The position numbers and the translations under genes were made by a program. A DNA stretch of 64,000 nt, taken from contig NZ_VFQF01000002.1 of NCBI RefSeq assembly GCF_006717145.1, forward strand, positions 744,001 to 808,000, read 5' to 3'. The notes beneath the pieces were generated by a model, which worked only from the letters and a program-made list of their open reading frames with translations, had not been told where the DNA came from and made no database searches. Of this stretch, positions 62,180-64,000 are shown piece by piece. The number at the start of each line of letters is the position of its first letter. Position 1 is the first letter of the stretch. This stretch comes from Humibacillus xanthopallidus. Its GTDB lineage: Bacteria > Actinomycetota > Actinomycetes > Actinomycetales > Dermatophilaceae.

Positions 62180-63194
62180 TGACGCGCTCGATGAACGCCA
62201 CCGCCCGGTCGAGGGCGAGGCGGCCGGGCTCGGTGTCGAGGTCGAACTGGAACTCGTGCCCGAGCCGCGGCTCGTGGTCATCGGCGAAGAAGAGCGACTC
62301 GTGCGGGGCCCCGACCGCGTCGAGGGCGGCGACGAGCCCCAGGGAGTGCGCCAGCAGCGGGTCGGCGTTTCCCGCCGACACGAAGGCCGGCGGGAACGCG
62401 GCCGTGAGGTTCTGCGGCACCGACGCGAGGGCCGAGGCAGGGTGCGAGCGGTGGTCGCGCGTGCCGAGGTAGGACCAGAGGGCCGTGTCGACGAGCCACG
62501 CCCCGACCTTCGTGCTCGCGTGCGACAGCTCGAAGTCGAAGGCGCCGCAGAAGAGCACGACACCGCGCAGCCCCGACGGCGGCAGGTCGACGTCGATGCC
62601 CACCCGCGCGGCATACGCCGGGTCGGTCACGAGGCTCGCCACCTGCGCCGCGATCTGCGCGCCCGCCGAGTCGCCGGCGAGCACGATGCGGGAGGGGTCG
62701 ACGCCGAGGCGGTCGGCGTGGTCGACGAGGTGGGCGAGGGCGGCGGCGACCTGGCGCACCGGGGTGGGGTAGCGCTTGCCGGGGGCGATCGAGTAGTCGA
62801 CGCCGACCGCCGTGACCCCGCGGCCGGCGAGCACCCGGAGATAGTTGGCGACGTCGTCCTTCGACCCCGACACGAAGGCCCCACCGTGGACCCACACGAC
62901 CGTGGGCAGCGGCTCGGTCCGGTCCGGACGGAAGACGTCGAGGCGCCCGTCGGGGTCGGCCACGGCATACGCCTCGCCCAGGACCTCGACGAGGTCGGTG
63001 GGCGCGTGCGATGCGAGCGCCGCGCTCGCCCGGGCGGCGCCCCGGTCGAAGACGGCGCGGATGGCGAGGGCCGCGGGCCACGGCGACAGGCGCACGGCGG
63101 CAGCCGCTGCAACGGCGGTGCCCAGGGCAGCCGTGCCGACGCCGCCGATCCGGTCGACGATGCCGGCCAGGGGCCCGCTCCGGCGCTCGCTCAT
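62169..63194 (-). CDS. Alpha/beta hydrolase (HSL-like esterase/lipase)
   Basis: A 341-residue esterase of the hormone-sensitive-lipase group: oxyanion-hole motif VWVHGGAFVSG (about residue 103), nucleophile elbow LAGDSAGAQIA (about 172), a likely catalytic Asp/His pair near the C-terminus (SAGNADPLL and DDHEPRLGHEFQF). It hydrolyses short-chain carboxylic esters. The ATG at 63194 has TAGATT 7 nt upstream. Substrate unknown; divergent from the SDR gene. Confidence 0.88.
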   Translation of the reverse strand: MSERRSGPLAGIVDRIGGVGTAALGTAVAAAAAVRLSPWPAALAIRAVFDRGAARASAALASHAPTDLVEVLGEAYAVADPDGRLDVFRPDRTEPLPTVVWVHGGAFVSGSKDDVANYLRVLAGRGVTAVGVDYSIAPGKRYPTPVRQVAAALAHLVDHADRLGVDPSRIVLAGDSAGAQIAAQVASLVTDPAYAARVGIDVDLPPSGLRGVVLFCGAFDFELSHASTKVGAWLVDTALWSYLGTRDHRSHPASALASVPQNLTAAFPPAFVSAGNADPLLAHSLGLVAALDAVGAPHESLFFADDHEPRLGHEFQFDLDTEPGRLALDRAVAFIERVTAD

Positions 63195-63201
63195 GCCCTC
63201 G

Positions 63202-63207
63202 AATCTA
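63202..63207 (-). promoter_or_regulatory. Putative -10 element (TAGATT), leaderless alpha/beta hydrolase gene
   Basis: On the minus strand TAGATT ends 7 nt before the ATG at 63194. One of the clearest of the twelve such sites in the window. Confidence 0.55.
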
Positions 63208-63269
63208 CCCGCGTGCCCGACCGCCGGCTCCGCCCGGCACTTGACGCGGAGGGCCCCGAGTCGTCAAGG

Positions 63270-63283
63270 TAAGCAAGCGCTTA
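63270..63283. promoter_or_regulatory. Candidate TetR-type operator TAAGC-n4-GCTTA
   Basis: TAAGCAAGCGCTTA is a dyad with 5-bp arms, about 42 bp before the SDR start. Just upstream, TTGAC (63241-63245) and GTCAA (63263-63267) form a second, wider dyad. TetR regulators commonly use such sites next to SDR or acyl-CoA genes; no TetR gene is inside the window. Confidence 0.5.
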
Positions 63284-63324
63284 GTCACGCGCTTCCGAGC
63301 CGCAGCAGCAAGGAGAGCACCGCC

Positions 63325-64000
63325 ATGGCCGACACCGCCGTCGTCACCGGGGCCGCCCGGGGGATCGGCCGCGCCATCGCCTCCCGCCTGACCCGCGAGG
63401 GCTGGTCGGTCGTCGTCGCCGACCTCGACGCCGAGGCGCTGCGCGACACCGCCGCCGAGCTCGGCGCGCTGGCCGTGCCCGGCGACACGTCGACCGGTGC
63501 CGGCGTGAGCCACCTCGTCGACACGGCATACGGACACCTCGGGCATGTCGACGCCTTCTTCGCGAACGCCGGCGTCGGCACCCTCGCGGGGCTCGACGCC
63601 TCCGACGCCGACTGGGCGCGGGCGCTCGACACCAACGTCATGGCGCACGTGCGTGCGGCCCGCGCACTCGTGCCGCGCTGGCTCGACGCCGGCGGTGGTC
63701 GCTTCGTCGTGACGGCGTCGGCGGCCGGGCTGCTCACGATGCTCGGCGATGCCCCCTACTCCGTCAGCAAGCACGGGGCCGTTGCCTTCGCCGAGTGGCT
63801 GAGCGCCACCTACCGCCACCGCGGCATCGTCGTCCAGGCGATCTGCCCGCAGGGCGTGCAGACGAGGATGCTCGAGGAGTCGGGGCCCTTGCAGGGCTTG
63901 CTGACCCGCGACGCCACGGTCACGGCCGACGAGGTCGCCGACGCCGTCTGGGCGGCGCTCTCGGGCGACGACTTCTTCATCCTCCCGCACCCCGAGGTGC
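63325..64000 (+). CDS. Short-chain dehydrogenase/reductase, 3' end outside window
   Basis: The first 225 residues of an SDR. NAD(P)-binding VVTGAARGIGRAIASRL, the Asp after strand 2 (VVADLDAEA, favouring NAD), FANAGVG, and the active site TASAAG with YSVSKHGAV (catalytic Tyr and Lys) are present. The ATG at 63325 follows AAGGAGAG. The gene runs off the window at base 64000. Substrate unknown; the operator at 63270-63283 suggests inducible expression. Confidence 0.9.
   Translation, partial: MADTAVVTGAARGIGRAIASRLTREGWSVVVADLDAEALRDTAAELGALAVPGDTSTGAGVSHLVDTAYGHLGHVDAFFANAGVGTLAGLDASDADWARALDTNVMAHVRAARALVPRWLDAGGGRFVVTASAAGLLTMLGDAPYSVSKHGAVAFAEWLSATYRHRGIVVQAICPQGVQTRMLEESGPLQGLLTRDATVTADEVADAVWAALSGDDFFILPHPEV

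Overview
This 64-kb window is chromosomal DNA of a GC-rich (about 72% G+C by eye) actinobacterium. The evidence is a bldC-type regulator, the actinobacterial families DUF3073 and DUF3151, a PurSQL-type FGAM synthase split, class II fructose-bisphosphate aldolase, a HelD/HelR-like helicase, Tat-exported secreted enzymes, frequent GTG starts and many leaderless start codons. Gene order around purF/purM (SCP-like protein, purF, purM, DUF3073) is the order known from mycobacteria and relatives. A Micrococcales/Intrasporangiaceae-like organism would fit, but that rank is inference. No prophage, IS element, plasmid gene, rRNA, tRNA or CRISPR array was found; composition looks uniform and the region reads as core chromosome with some taxon-specific exported enzymes.

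Layout. 1-6100: 3' part of an amino-acid ABC ATPase; an SPFH protein with a membrane partner; a TrmH/SpoU methyltransferase; two divergent citrate-synthase paralogues, one carrying an N-terminal DNA-binding domain, with tandem palindromes between them; then an array of 44-nt palindromic repeats. 6100-10550: a four-gene minus-strand operon (sensor kinase, response regulator, ABC ATPase, ABC permease). 10600-17150: secreted astacin-like protease, class II glutamine amidotransferase, M24 peptidase, FAD amine oxidoreductase, GNAT and a lipoprotein. 17280-23812: fbaA, DUF3151, HAD phosphatase, MerR regulator, purA and a class I lysyl-tRNA synthetase. 23820-26330: a secreted M4 protease flanked on both sides by copies of one intergenic repeat family in opposite orientation. 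26331-36407: HelD/HelR-like ATPase, GNAT, purD-purC, acyltransferase, purS-purQ-purL. 36533-40160: divergent secreted GH32 fructanase and GH68 levansucrase with a LacI-type operator between them. 40173-49227: spermidine-synthase-like protein, GNAT, LLM oxidoreductase, the SCP/TM/Mcr/ThpR operon, purF, VIT1/CCC1 family protein, purM, DUF3073. 49615-54235: bldC, VOC protein, nucleotidyltransferase, divergent PucR regulator and DadA-like oxidase. 54500-64000: OsmC, GH13 enzyme, a large exported DUF1906 glycoside hydrolase with three C-terminal repeats, ATP-dependent DNA ligase, alpha/beta hydrolase and the 5' part of an SDR gene.

How the parts work together. Six of the genes purA, purC, purD, purF, purM and purS/Q/L for de novo purine synthesis lie here in separate transcription units. 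Fructan synthesis and breakdown form one divergent module. The kinase/regulator pair probably controls its own ABC exporter.

The most unusual signals are not genes. (1) The heptamer GGCATAC/GTATGCC occurs 48 times by my hand count against about 6 expected from base composition. It occurs in all reading frames, forces rare ATA codons, extends to a 13-mer in six places, and once forms an inverted pair as a terminator-like stem. (2) Seven 44-nt palindromes occur, six of them in a strict 66/103-bp spacing (169-bp period). (3) A second palindrome-rich repeat family occupies at least four intergenic loci. (4) Twelve genes have a TAnnnT hexamer exactly 6 or 7 nt upstream of the start codon, which predicts leaderless mRNAs.
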